A DNA stretch of 62,873 nucleotides from Armatimonadota bacterium (GTDB lineage Bacteria > Armatimonadota > Zipacnadia > UBA1398 > JAKPQA01): positions 1 to 62,873 of the forward strand of contig JAKPQA010000254.1 of the NCBI GenBank assembly GCA_029547025.1, given 5' to 3'. Made by a program: the position numbers and the translations under genes. The number at the start of each line of letters is the position of its first letter. The stretch's first letter is position 1. The notes beneath the pieces were generated by a model, which was not told the DNA's origin, ran no database searches, and saw only the letters and a program-made list of their open reading frames with translations. This document shows positions 43,212 through 51,830 of the stretch, piece by piece.

Positions 43212-44621
43212 ATGCCCAAGAGCCCTGCCTCAATCAAGGACAAGCCGAATGTCGTCCTGTTCGGCATCGACTCGCTGGTCTCGACCCATATGAGCTGCTA
43301 CGGCTACCACCACTACACCACGCCCCACATCGACGAGTTCGCCGAGGAGGGTGTGCTTTTCGAGAACAACTTCTGCCCCCACGTCCCCACCACGTCGGGC
43401 TATGCCTCCATGCTGACCGGGCGCGACTGTTTCGGCACCAACGTCGTCGCTCTGCGCCACCATGGCCCGATGTCCGAGAAGACCAAGACTCTGGCCGAGA
43501 TACTGGGCAAGGTCGGGTACGAGACGACCTGTGTGGGTTTCACCGGAAACCCGGCCTCGCGCGGGTTTCATAATTACCTCGACTACGTGGGCTGGGGCTC
43601 ACTCGAGGACGGTTCGCTGCCGAAAGCCGGGAACCTCAACGACGTAGCCATTCCCGAGCTCGAGCGGCTCGCGGCCGGCGACAAACCCTTCTTCCTGATG
43701 CTTCGGCACATGGATCCTCACTCCCCCTACATGCCGCCCAAACCCTTCGACCGGATGTTCTACCATGGGAACGAGTTCGACAAGCGGAACAAGTCCATGA
43801 AGCCCGTCTTCGACTTCGTTCCTTTCCGCGACTACTTCCTGACCTGGATGCCCCCAGGCGTCACCGATAAGGACTATATCATCGCCCAGTACGACGGGGC
43901 TGTGGCCTATATGGATGCGTGCATCAAGTCCTTCTTCATGGCCATGGAGGACCTGGGCATATTGGATGACACCCTGGTCATCATCAATGCTGACCACGGC
44001 GAGACGCTCTATGACCACGAGTGCTGGTTTGACCACCACGGCACTTACGATGTTACGCTCCGCGTGCCGCTCATCATGCGCTATCCGCGCCGGCTGCCCG
44101 CCGGCCTGCGTGTACCCGGGTTCACTCAACACAAGGACCTAGTCCCCACCGTGATGGACCTGCTGGACCTCAAGCCCAGGGCTACCTTCGATGGCCGGTC
44201 ACTCATGCCCATGGTTCGGGGCGAGGTCAGTATGTTCGAGTCCGAGTTCTACATCACCGAATGCACGTGGATGCGCAAACACGGGTGGAGGACTCCCGAG
44301 TGGAAGCTCATCGTTGCACTCGAACCCGACTTTCACTTCAAGCCGCCCGTCGAGCTCTACAACCTGGCCCAAGACCCCGACGAGCTCAACAACGTGGCCG
44401 AGCAAGAGCCCGGTGTTGTCGAGATGCTCCGCAAGCGCATGGATGACTTCATCGCCAAGCGCGAGAAGGAGGAGGGCATCCGGAATCCGATGTTCACCCA
44501 GGAGTGCTGGCACGGCTACCCCGAGGTCGGCCCGGCGTTCAAGTCCAGTGAACAGGCCTACAACACGTTGCATATCGGGGATCCCGTCAAGGCTCGGGAA
44601 CTCCAGGCCAAGGCACACTAG
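43212..44621 (+). CDS. Sulfatase-fold (alkaline phosphatase superfamily) hydrolase with Thr at the formylglycine position
   Basis: 469 residues, no signal peptide. VVLFGIDSLVSTHMSCYGY has the first metal Asp (D20), INADHGETLYDHECWFDHHG the second metal site, and YNLAQDPDELNNVAEQEPG the typical C-terminus of arylsulfatases. The catalytic motif, normally C/S-x-P-x-R before ASLLTG, reads T60-T-S-G-Y before ASMLTG. The Cys/Ser converted to formylglycine is therefore replaced by Thr, and the Arg by Tyr. A Thr nucleophile is used by phosphodiesterases and phosphoglycerol transferases of the same superfamily, so a phospho- rather than sulfo-ester substrate is possible. Set among sugar oxidoreductases. 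Confidence 0.85.
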   Translation: MPKSPASIKDKPNVVLFGIDSLVSTHMSCYGYHHYTTPHIDEFAEEGVLFENNFCPHVPTTSGYASMLTGRDCFGTNVVALRHHGPMSEKTKTLAEILGKVGYETTCVGFTGNPASRGFHNYLDYVGWGSLEDGSLPKAGNLNDVAIPELERLAAGDKPFFLMLRHMDPHSPYMPPKPFDRMFYHGNEFDKRNKSMKPVFDFVPFRDYFLTWMPPGVTDKDYIIAQYDGAVAYMDACIKSFFMAMEDLGILDDTLVIINADHGETLYDHECWFDHHGTYDVTLRVPLIMRYPRRLPAGLRVPGFTQHKDLVPTVMDLLDLKPRATFDGRSLMPMVRGEVSMFESEFYITECTWMRKHGWRTPEWKLIVALEPDFHFKPPVELYNLAQDPDELNNVAEQEPGVVEMLRKRMDDFIAKREKEEGIRNPMFTQECWHGYPEVGPAFKSSEQAYNTLHIGDPVKARELQAKAH

Positions 44622-44690
44622 CGAGCCAAGGCGTCGACCCGCCCTATCTTGCGGAGGGAACGCACTGGGGGGACCACGCGCCGGCAGGCG

Positions 44691-44861
44691 GGTGGTGGGG
44701 CCCTGACCGGCCCGGTCGGCTAGAGGCTGACCTCATCAGGGCAGAGATGGGCGCGCTGGGGGCCCACCACGCACCGAGCCCGCGCGGATCCCCCCATGGC
44801 ACCCCGCCGCAACCCGGGTTGCTCAAGGCCAGGGGCGTCGTTGCCGCCAGTACCTGGCGGC
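44691..44861. repeat. Dispersed ~150-170 nt structured element, copy A
   Basis: Shares a long stretch with 62719-62868: GGGGCCC..TGACCGGCCCG, then GGGCGCG-TGGGGGCCCACCAC, GCCCGCG.GG.TCCCCCCATG and CCGCAACC, ending with a GTT.CCGCCA..CC segment. Inverted arms GTGGTGGG (44692-44699) and CCCACCAC (44763-44770) can pair, and GCCGCCAG-TAC-CTGGCGGC forms a perfect 8-bp hairpin at 44843-44861. It fills most of the 294-bp gap before the next Gfo/Idh gene. Confidence 0.6.
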
Positions 44862-44915
44862 GGCCTCTCACGGGGCAGTGAGCCCTGCGAGTCCAGCTAG
44901 GGAGTTGCACCAACC

Positions 44916-45911
44916 ATGTTGCGAGTGGCAGTCATCGGGTGCGGTCCTATCGGGAACCGTCACGCCGATATTTATAAGCTCGATACCCTTAGCGAACTCG
45001 TGGGAGTGTGTGACATCATCAAGGACCGCGCCGATGCGGCTGCTGCTCGGCTGGGTGTACCCGCCTTCTACGATGCACAGACAATGATTGATGCGCTCCG
45101 CCCTGACATCTGCAGCGTTGCCACAGGCGGCATCGAGTATGGCAGTGATCACTATGAGCCTACCATGCAAGCCCTATCGGCCGGCTGCCACGTCCTGTGC
45201 GAGAAGCCCATATGCAATGAGATCGACAAAGCCGAGGAAATGGTCGCATTGGCCCGAGACAAGGGTCTCTGCTTCGGCATTGACCTGAACCACCGATTCA
45301 CGCCGGCGGCGCGGCTCGCCAAGACCTGGGTCGATCAGGGGCTCATCGGCCATCAGCTCTTCATCAACATGTCGATGTGGATCAAGAACCCCAACGAGTC
45401 GTCGCCCTGGTTCATGGTCAAAGCCCTCAACCCGCACACGGTCGATGTGATGCGGTATTTCGCGGGCGACATTGAAGCCGTCCATGCCTTCGCGACCAAG
45501 GCGCCAGGACGCCAGATCTGGTCCACCATGCAGATGAACGCCCGCTTCGTCAGTGGCGCTGTGGGGAACCTGACGGCGAGCTACGACATCGAGCGCGGGC
45601 ACCCCATGGAACGCTGCGAGGTGGCTGGGACCCTCGGGCGATTCGTGCTGGACGATATGTGGCGTGAGGCTACCTACTACCCCGCCGGGAACCCGGAGAA
45701 GCGAGTCTACACCAACCCCGTTTTTGGTGGCTATCGCGACTTCGTCGATACCTTCATCGACCGCCTGACGACTTTCACCCGCCAGGTGTCCGAAGGCACC
45801 CCGCCCGATCAGATCGACGGCTCCGGCGCCGATGGTCTCGCTGCCCAGAAGGTCCTCGCGGCCGCTATCGAGTCAGTGAAGACGGAATCCGTCGTCCGCG
45901 TCAGCCGTTAG
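44916..45911 (+). CDS. Gfo/Idh/MocA-family oxidoreductase (paralogue of 39960-40955)
   Basis: 331 residues. MLRVAVIGCGPIGNRHADIY, VLCEKPICNEIDKAEEMVAL and DLNHRFTPAARLAKTWVDQG match the paralogue at 39960 closely, including SPWF and DVMRYFAGD in the substrate domain. The two are probably an old duplication with different substrates or partners. The 5' end is relatively AT-rich for this region. It is convergent with the glycosidase-like gene at 45934 (22 bp apart). Cytoplasmic NAD(P) enzyme; substrate unknown. Confidence 0.9.
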   Translation: MLRVAVIGCGPIGNRHADIYKLDTLSELVGVCDIIKDRADAAAARLGVPAFYDAQTMIDALRPDICSVATGGIEYGSDHYEPTMQALSAGCHVLCEKPICNEIDKAEEMVALARDKGLCFGIDLNHRFTPAARLAKTWVDQGLIGHQLFINMSMWIKNPNESSPWFMVKALNPHTVDVMRYFAGDIEAVHAFATKAPGRQIWSTMQMNARFVSGAVGNLTASYDIERGHPMERCEVAGTLGRFVLDDMWREATYYPAGNPEKRVYTNPVFGGYRDFVDTFIDRLTTFTRQVSEGTPPDQIDGSGADGLAAQKVLAAAIESVKTESVVRVSR

Positions 45912-45933
45912 TAGACGGTCGCCCGGCCCCGCC

Positions 45934-47637
45934 CTACCGCCCCCCCGGGTAGTACGGCTCCGCGATCTCCGCATACGGGCCTCCGGCCAGCGCCGCCTGG
46001 ATCTCCGGGCTCAGGAACTCCAGCGAGAAGTAGCACGTCCCCCGGGCCCCCGACGACCGGCACAGTTCCTGCTGTGCCAGAACCGATGCCGCATCGCGCG
46101 ACACCGTCTGGTCACCCTCCTGCCTGTAGATGGACAACCCGGGGATGATCCGCTCCAGCGTCGGGTCGAAGGCCTTCCACTCATCGATCGCCTTCTCCAG
46201 TGGGGGCAGGCCATCGACGTAGGCCATCGGCAATACGTAGTCGATGATCCCCTCCCGCAGCCAGCCGTACCAGTCCTGGCACACCGAGTCGGCCGACCGC
46301 CGATCGTAGAACACCGCCGCGCTGACCTGCGCCTCGGGCTTCAGCGCCTTGGCGCCCGCGTAGACCTGCCGCACCAGGTCGGTCACCGAATCGCGCCGGA
46401 ACTGCTCCCACGCCGCCGCCCGGCGCTTCTCGACATCCAGATCGACCGGCGGGCCCGGCTTGATGAGTTCCTGCCCCTCGGCCGGGATGACCGCGCGGAA
46501 CTCGTTGAAGTACTCCCCTGTGCCCGCGAGTCCGATCACTCGCTGCAGCGCCGGCTCCTTGATGGCGAACACGGGGCCGTCGACGAAGAGCGCATGGCCG
46601 CCGGCCGTCACGAACTCCTCGAGCCACGCCGCCGCCGCCGGCGAGATCAGATACTGGTTGTGCAGCACCACCGTGGCACCCGGCGGAACGTCGGCCAGAT
46701 GTGCCTCGTCGATCGCCGCGGGCTCGCACCCGAGGCCCTCGAGCCAACGCACACCCGAATCCTGCGAACCGGGTCCATACCGAACGGTCGTCTCGGTGTT
46801 GCGCAACTGGTAGACCTTTGCGCCGGCCGCACCGAACCGCTCCAGCATCTGCCTGGCAAACGCGCTCACGGCGGCGTGCGGCGTGTCGCTCGCATGCCAG
46901 TTCAGCAGCACCGCCTCGCCCGTGCCCAGCGCGTTCAGCGTCAGTGCCGGCACTCGGTTGTCGAACGTCGCCAGCACTTGCGCCGTGGTTGGCTTGTCCA
47001 GGGGGTTGCCCGACATCTCACACGCCAGCGGGAATGTGCTGCCATCGGAAGTCGCCCGTGGGATGCCTGAGCGCCGCTCGACCTCCTGCTCGCACGTCTC
47101 GCAATGGCACACCCCGCGGCCATCGTAGCGGATGTAGTCGAAGTGGATGCCGTCGACGTCGTAGTTCGCCAGGCAGTCGAGCATGACGTCGCGCTCGAAC
47201 TCGCGCACCGCCGGCTGCCCGAGGTCATACCACCGCTCCGGGCCTGACGAGCCGTCGTCGAGCTGCCACTCGGGGTGAACCGTGAACACGTGCCCCGGCT
47301 GCTTCCACCCGTAGCTCCCGTTGGCGAACCAGGCGTGCACATGGATCCCCCGCGCATGCGCGGCGGCGATCAGCGCTCCGAGAGGATCGTGTCCCTCCGG
47401 CGCCCCCGCCATCATCGGCGACAGCGCACTCCTGTAGGCCGCCAGCCCGCCGTCGTACCACACGAGGATGTAGATGGCGTTCAGGCGCGCCGCTGACATG
47501 GCGTCGACCGTCCGCTGCACCGCCTCGGGGCTCTTGATATCGGGGAAGTGCGCCCAGATGGCCCGCTGCTCGGGCGCGGCGCACAGAGAGGCCGCCGCGG
47601 CGGCGAGGATGACTACCAGCAGATGCATGTGGCGCAT
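45934..47637 (-). CDS. Exported glycosyl-hydrolase-like protein (GHL10/DUF187) with inserted amidotransferase-like domain
   Basis: 567 residues. The ATG at 47637 follows GGGAGG and opens a signal peptide ending SLCAAPE. QRAIWAHFPDIKSPEAVQRT, ARGIHVHAWFANGSYG, FERDVMLDCLANYDVDGIHF with DYIRYDG are the first half of a GHL10 barrel. The second half resumes at WEQFRRDSVTDLVRQVYAGA with VLPMAYVDGLPPLEKAI. Between them (about 205-430) lies a separate domain with VVLHNQYLISPAAAAWLEEF and VTAGGHALFVDG, which resembles class I glutamine-amidotransferase/beta-galactosidase trimerisation folds. CHCETC, a CxCxxC set, precedes the insert. It probably acts on cell-surface or environmental polysaccharide. 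Confidence 0.8.
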   Translation of the reverse strand: MRHMHLLVVILAAAAASLCAAPEQRAIWAHFPDIKSPEAVQRTVDAMSAARLNAIYILVWYDGGLAAYRSALSPMMAGAPEGHDPLGALIAAAHARGIHVHAWFANGSYGWKQPGHVFTVHPEWQLDDGSSGPERWYDLGQPAVREFERDVMLDCLANYDVDGIHFDYIRYDGRGVCHCETCEQEVERRSGIPRATSDGSTFPLACEMSGNPLDKPTTAQVLATFDNRVPALTLNALGTGEAVLLNWHASDTPHAAVSAFARQMLERFGAAGAKVYQLRNTETTVRYGPGSQDSGVRWLEGLGCEPAAIDEAHLADVPPGATVVLHNQYLISPAAAAWLEEFVTAGGHALFVDGPVFAIKEPALQRVIGLAGTGEYFNEFRAVIPAEGQELIKPGPPVDLDVEKRRAAAWEQFRRDSVTDLVRQVYAGAKALKPEAQVSAAVFYDRRSADSVCQDWYGWLREGIIDYVLPMAYVDGLPPLEKAIDEWKAFDPTLERIIPGLSIYRQEGDQTVSRDAASVLAQQELCRSSGARGTCYFSLEFLSPEIQAALAGGPYAEIAEPYYPGGR

Positions 47638-47893
47638 CGGTAGGCCTCCCTTCGCATGACTGGGCCGATGGTTCCCGCACACGGATGCGCGGGCCTGCGG
47701 CGGGGCATACCCACATCGTGCCCCAGTGCCGGCCGGCGACCTCGCCCACCACGACCGCAGCAGGGCCGGGTCGCGACGGTCCCCCCTCTCTTCGCCGCCC
47801 GCACCACGCCCAGTCCCGCTCCTGTCGCATTCGCTCGGCCCATGTGTGCGTGGCACCGCCTCTCGGGGTTCCGCGCGGAGCGCCGGATGGGGT
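47638..47893. other. Intergenic region, no gene seen
   Basis: About 256 bp between two minus-strand glycosidase-like genes. It holds the ribosome binding site of the GHL10 gene (at 47645-47650) and no recognisable gene. I see no clear promoter. Confidence 0.4.
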
Positions 47894-47936
47894 CCGGGGC
47901 CTGGGCCCCGGCCGCCGGAGGCGAAGGGTCTTCGCC
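47894..47936 (-). terminator. Tandem hairpins after the clan GH-A gene
   Basis: Directly after the stop at 47937 the minus strand can form GGCGAAG-ACC-CTTCGCC (47920-47936), then CCGGGGCC-CA-GGCCCCGG (47894-47911). Two adjacent GC-rich stems immediately after a stop codon suggest termination or mRNA end protection. Confidence 0.5.
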
Positions 47937-50267
47937 CTACTCCTCCCGCAGCCCGTACACGATCCGCGGCGCGCCATCGAGCGTGAGGGTGACCTGGCCA
48001 TCCTGTGAGGGGACGATGGTCTCCCGGCCGATGCAGTCCAGCACGCGCACACTCCCGCCTGGGGCGGGGAGGGTGACCGCCACCTTGGTCGGCCATGGGT
48101 CGATCCATGGCTCGGGGCTCGCGTACTCGTCGGACTTCTCCGAGAGCCTATAGCCGTCTGTCCGGTCCCACAGGATCGCCACGGTGCCGTCGGGGCGGCG
48201 GAACCACAGCCCGTGGGTCGTCGGGCTGTCGAAGGTCATTCTGCGGACGAACCGCGCCTCGTCCAGCGCCTCAGCGATCGTGCAGTAGGCCAGCAGGCTC
48301 GGTTTCACGCTGCCGTCGCGGTAGAGCAGGCCATAGTGGTACTCGGGGTCCTTGTGGTTCACGCCGCCGATGTCGTACCAGGTCGCGTCGACGAGCTGGT
48401 ACCAGTCGACGCAGCAGAGGCCCTCTTCCATCGCCAGTGCGTAGGTCAGCACGATGTTCTCGGCCGCGTGCCGGAGCGTATCGTGCCACCAGCTGTTCGG
48501 GAAGGTGCACGCATAGGCTTCGGTAACCCAGATGGGCTTCTCCCCGAGCTGCGCCACGGCCGCCCTGGCCTGCTGGACGGCGCCGAGGAAGGTCCAGTAC
48601 TCGCCCGGCGCCTCGCGCTCGGTGCAGTCAGCCGTGTAGTTGCCGCGGCCGGGATGCATAGCCAGGCCGTCGAGCGCGTCCCAGCCGCCGAGCTCCTTCA
48701 CACGCGCCAGGAATGCCGGGTCGGGGCCCGAGAGGCCCAGACTGAGCAACTTCACCTTCGAGCCGGTCTCGCGGCGGATCCGGTCCAGCGGGAGCAGCCA
48801 GTCACGGACGTACACTTCCGCCTGTTCGGCCTTGCCGATGCCGCCGATCATGTTCCACTCGTTGGCGAACTCGAGGTAGGGGTTGCCGCGTTCGTCGCAC
48901 TCGCGGATCAGTTTCCGGAGGTACTCCTCGCGTTCAGCCGGCCTGTCCTCCATCGCGTCAGGCGACGACCCCGCGTGCCAGTTGGCGTTGATGCCGAGCG
49001 CCTCCGTGCGCCGCGGATCCCCTCCGCGCAGCCAACGCACGCCCATGCGCTGCATAAGCCGGTCCACATCCGTCTGCGAGGGCACCGGGAACGTCGCCGC
49101 GAGGCCGAAGATGCTCTCCTCGCCCGGGCCGAACTCGTGGGGTGGCAGCACCGCAAGCGTCGTCCGCGTGAAGGCCTCCTGCCCGTTCGCCTCGGCGCGG
49201 ACCTCCACGAACACGATCCCGCGCTCTGGCGCCGGCACGGTCAGCGTCTCGCGCCAGCGCTCCTCGTCGGCGAGCCGACGCGTCTCATCGCCCTCGGCCA
49301 CGATGGTGCCATCGAGATCGCGCGCCCACCACGAGCGCCTCACGTCGAGCGGGCTTTCGTTGACGTTCGCCGTTTCGACCGTCAGCGGCAACGGCTCGTC
49401 GGCCGACTCCCACAAGTGGAATGGCTGATCGGTCCAGGCATCGATGGCGAGCGACCGGCCGCCGAGCAGAGCGGCCGCCTCGGTGCCCCGCACTTCGGGC
49501 GCCGCGGGCACCAGGTCAAGCTGGGCCTCGAAACGCCCGGGCTCGAGTCGTTTCGGCGGGCAGTGGCGGGCCCAATCGCTGCCCCACGCGGCATTCCCCG
49601 GCACCGCGGAGAACAGCGCCACATCCGGCCAGGCGGAGCGGAACAGCAGCCCATCCGGCGCCTCATACGACACCCCGCCGCGCTCGTGCCGCAGCCAGCG
49701 CCCCATCTTCAGCGTCTGCTCGGGCCATCCGCCCTCAGCGATCGTCCGGAGGATCATCGCTCCAGCCAGGTTGGTGTCGTCGGGCGCTTCGATCCGGTAG
49801 GTGATGTGTACCGATCGCGGTAGCGCCTCGAACAGGGACTCGATGCGCACATCGCCCGCCGGCGTCTCAGCGACGCGGTAGTGGACTCGGATGCCCTCGC
49901 GGCCGTCCGGCAGGTCGGCGAGTTCACACTCGCCGCCATCGGTGCGGCCCGGCGACCACTCGAAGCGGTACCCCTGGAACGCCGCCAGCGTCCGCCCGTT
50001 CGGCGTGCGTAGCTCCACCACTCCGTCGGGCAGTCCTACCAGCGCGTAGCGCTGGCGCTGGATGGCCACACCATCCGCTCCCATCGCGGCGAACTGCACA
50101 ACAAGGAAGCAGGGGAGTACGCGCCGTAGCGTGGCTCGCGCTGCCACCGGCACGGAGGCCGGCGCCACTGGGGCCGATGCCACTGCGCCTCTCCGCGTTG
50201 CGGTGGTGGTCCTTGGGACGCGACCCTCGTGCGCCATCGGCTGTGGCCCCATCCGAAGCCGAGACAC
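47937..50267 (-). CDS. Exported clan GH-A glycosidase-like protein (GH39/GH79-like)
   Basis: 776 residues from GTG at 50267. The signal-peptide-like segment LRRVLPCFLVVQFAAMGADG is only at about 48-66, so the true start may be further in (for example ATG at 50237 or a GTG near 50144). A long beta-sandwich N-terminal half (70-370) precedes a TIM barrel. LEFANEWNMIGG carries the acid/base Glu470 after Asn, and KPIWVTEAYA the nucleophile Glu583, the clan GH-A arrangement. A C-terminal beta domain ends LDGAPRIVYGLREE. Substrate unknown. It belongs with the exported GHL10 protein 300 bp downstream. Confidence 0.78.
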   Translation of the reverse strand: MSRLRMGPQPMAHEGRVPRTTTATRRGAVASAPVAPASVPVAARATLRRVLPCFLVVQFAAMGADGVAIQRQRYALVGLPDGVVELRTPNGRTLAAFQGYRFEWSPGRTDGGECELADLPDGREGIRVHYRVAETPAGDVRIESLFEALPRSVHITYRIEAPDDTNLAGAMILRTIAEGGWPEQTLKMGRWLRHERGGVSYEAPDGLLFRSAWPDVALFSAVPGNAAWGSDWARHCPPKRLEPGRFEAQLDLVPAAPEVRGTEAAALLGGRSLAIDAWTDQPFHLWESADEPLPLTVETANVNESPLDVRRSWWARDLDGTIVAEGDETRRLADEERWRETLTVPAPERGIVFVEVRAEANGQEAFTRTTLAVLPPHEFGPGEESIFGLAATFPVPSQTDVDRLMQRMGVRWLRGGDPRRTEALGINANWHAGSSPDAMEDRPAEREEYLRKLIRECDERGNPYLEFANEWNMIGGIGKAEQAEVYVRDWLLPLDRIRRETGSKVKLLSLGLSGPDPAFLARVKELGGWDALDGLAMHPGRGNYTADCTEREAPGEYWTFLGAVQQARAAVAQLGEKPIWVTEAYACTFPNSWWHDTLRHAAENIVLTYALAMEEGLCCVDWYQLVDATWYDIGGVNHKDPEYHYGLLYRDGSVKPSLLAYCTIAEALDEARFVRRMTFDSPTTHGLWFRRPDGTVAILWDRTDGYRLSEKSDEYASPEPWIDPWPTKVAVTLPAPGGSVRVLDCIGRETIVPSQDGQVTLTLDGAPRIVYGLREE

Positions 50268-50512
50268 CAGCAGTGCTCGGCGACGAGGTGTCGGGCGGGA
50301 CGCTCGACCTCAGAACACCGTCAGTATCGGCGGCGTGTGTCTCGTGCCTGGGTCACTCAGATTCCCGGGTGGTCCGCCGGGGTCCTGCTGGCGCCGGTGT
50401 GAGGGGCGCTTCCGGGGCCCGGGGCGGCGCCTCGCCACGAGGGCATGACCCGCTTCATGTCGAACCGGTTCCGCGGCTTCCCCCTGTCAGGGCGCCCGAG
50501 AAGGTGACTACC

Positions 50513-50995
50513 ATGCGCATCGGCATCGTGTCCGATACCCACGACTGTCTGCCCATGATCGCCAAGGCCATTGATGGGCTGCTCGCTGCGCGTGTGGAGC
50601 ATGTTCTGCACGCCGGCGACTTCGTTGCGCCCTTCGCTGTGAAGCCCCTGGCGCGACTGCACGTCCCTGTGTCTGCGGTCTATGGCAATAACGATGGTGA
50701 GCGTCAGGGCCTGGCGGCCGCCTTCGAACCATTCGGAAGTGTCCGGTCTCGTGCGGCCGTGTGCGAACTGGGGGGCTCTCGTGTGGTCGTCGTGCACGAG
50801 CCCCTGCTGCTTCGCCAGCTGGCTCACTCCGGCGACTTCGACCTGTGTGTCTACGGCCACACGCACGAGGTGGACGTCCGCCGCGACGGTGCCCTGATCA
50901 TCAATCCCGGCGAGGTCTGCGGGTACGTTAGCGGCCGCGCGACCATGGTGGTACTCGACCTCGACACCATGCAACCTGAGGTCATCGACCTCTAG
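50513..50995 (+). CDS. YfcE/MJ0936-type metallophosphoesterase
   Basis: 160 residues. SDTHD (D8, H10), HAGDF (D36), YGNNDGE (N59/N60), VHEP (H95) and YGHTHEV (H116, H118) provide the full dinuclear metal site of a small phosphodiesterase. The ATG at 50513 has GAGAAGGTGA upstream. The frame is open to 50177, but the upstream part has no family similarity. The natural substrate of such cytoplasmic enzymes is usually unknown. Confidence 0.92.
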   Translation: MRIGIVSDTHDCLPMIAKAIDGLLAARVEHVLHAGDFVAPFAVKPLARLHVPVSAVYGNNDGERQGLAAAFEPFGSVRSRAAVCELGGSRVVVVHEPLLLRQLAHSGDFDLCVYGHTHEVDVRRDGALIINPGEVCGYVSGRATMVVLDLDTMQPEVIDL

Positions 50996-51181
50996 CCTAA
51001 CGGTGTCCCACCAGGTTCGGCGGTCACCGCACCGAATCCCTGATCGGATAGCTTGGGCTTCGTGCACGTCTTCCGAGACCTGGGCGCACTGCTCGGGTTC
51101 AACCGTACACCCGCGGGCCGCCGGGGTGTGTGGCGGCGTTGGTGATGCGAGGTATGAGGACGGGCGGCACCGAGGGGAAGC

Positions 51182-51778
51182 ATGGCGCGTCTGGTCATCG
51201 ATGACTCCGAGCTGATGCTCCGCGTTCGTTCGGGCGACCATGCGGCGTTCGGTGTGCTGGTGGATCGCCACAAACAGCGGGTACTGAATGTCGTCTACCG
51301 CTACCTGGGGCCGGGGGCTGATGCCGAGGACATCGCCCAGGAAGTCTTCATCCGGGTCTACGGGGCTCGGAGATCATATGTGGCAAGTGCCAAGTTCACG
51401 ACTTGGCTCTACACCATCTGCCGGAATACGTGCCTCAAGGAGCAGGCCCGGCGCAAGACGCGGAGGGCGCTGGAGGGCATCCCGATGGGCGGTACGGACC
51501 ACTCCGCCGAAGTCGCGGCGGATGCGCAGACCCTCTCGCCACTCGAGGCGGTGTTGCTGGACGAGCATGCAATCGTCGCGAAGCGGGCGATCGACTCGCT
51601 GCCCGAGGCGCAGCGGATGGCCCTGATCCTGCGCAAGTACGAGGGCTCGACCTATGAGGAGATCGCCGAGGCCATGCACTGCTCGGTTCGAGCGGTCAAG
51701 TCGCTGCTCTACCGGGCGCGCGTAACACTGCGAAGAGAGCTCGCCGAATACCTTGAGCTGGGAGAACCGAGCGAGTAG
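51182..51778 (+). CDS. ECF (sigma-70 group 4) RNA polymerase sigma factor
   Basis: 198 residues. Region 2 shows HAAFGVLVDRHKQRVLNVVY and DAEDIAQEVFIRVYGAR with TTWLYTICRN; region 4 shows YEEIAEAMHCSVRAVKSLLY and RARVTLRREL, the HTH that reads the -35 box. No region 3, as expected for ECF factors. An anti-sigma gene and an LTxxQ-type extracytoplasmic protein follow, so release is probably controlled by a signal at the membrane. Target promoters are unknown. Confidence 0.94.
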   Translation: MARLVIDDSELMLRVRSGDHAAFGVLVDRHKQRVLNVVYRYLGPGADAEDIAQEVFIRVYGARRSYVASAKFTTWLYTICRNTCLKEQARRKTRRALEGIPMGGTDHSAEVAADAQTLSPLEAVLLDEHAIVAKRAIDSLPEAQRMALILRKYEGSTYEEIAEAMHCSVRAVKSLLYRARVTLRRELAEYLELGEPSE

Positions 51779-51830
51779 ATGGAGCGTGCCGTTCGACGCC
51801 GGTCATGCCCGCGCACTGGAGGGACACCTG

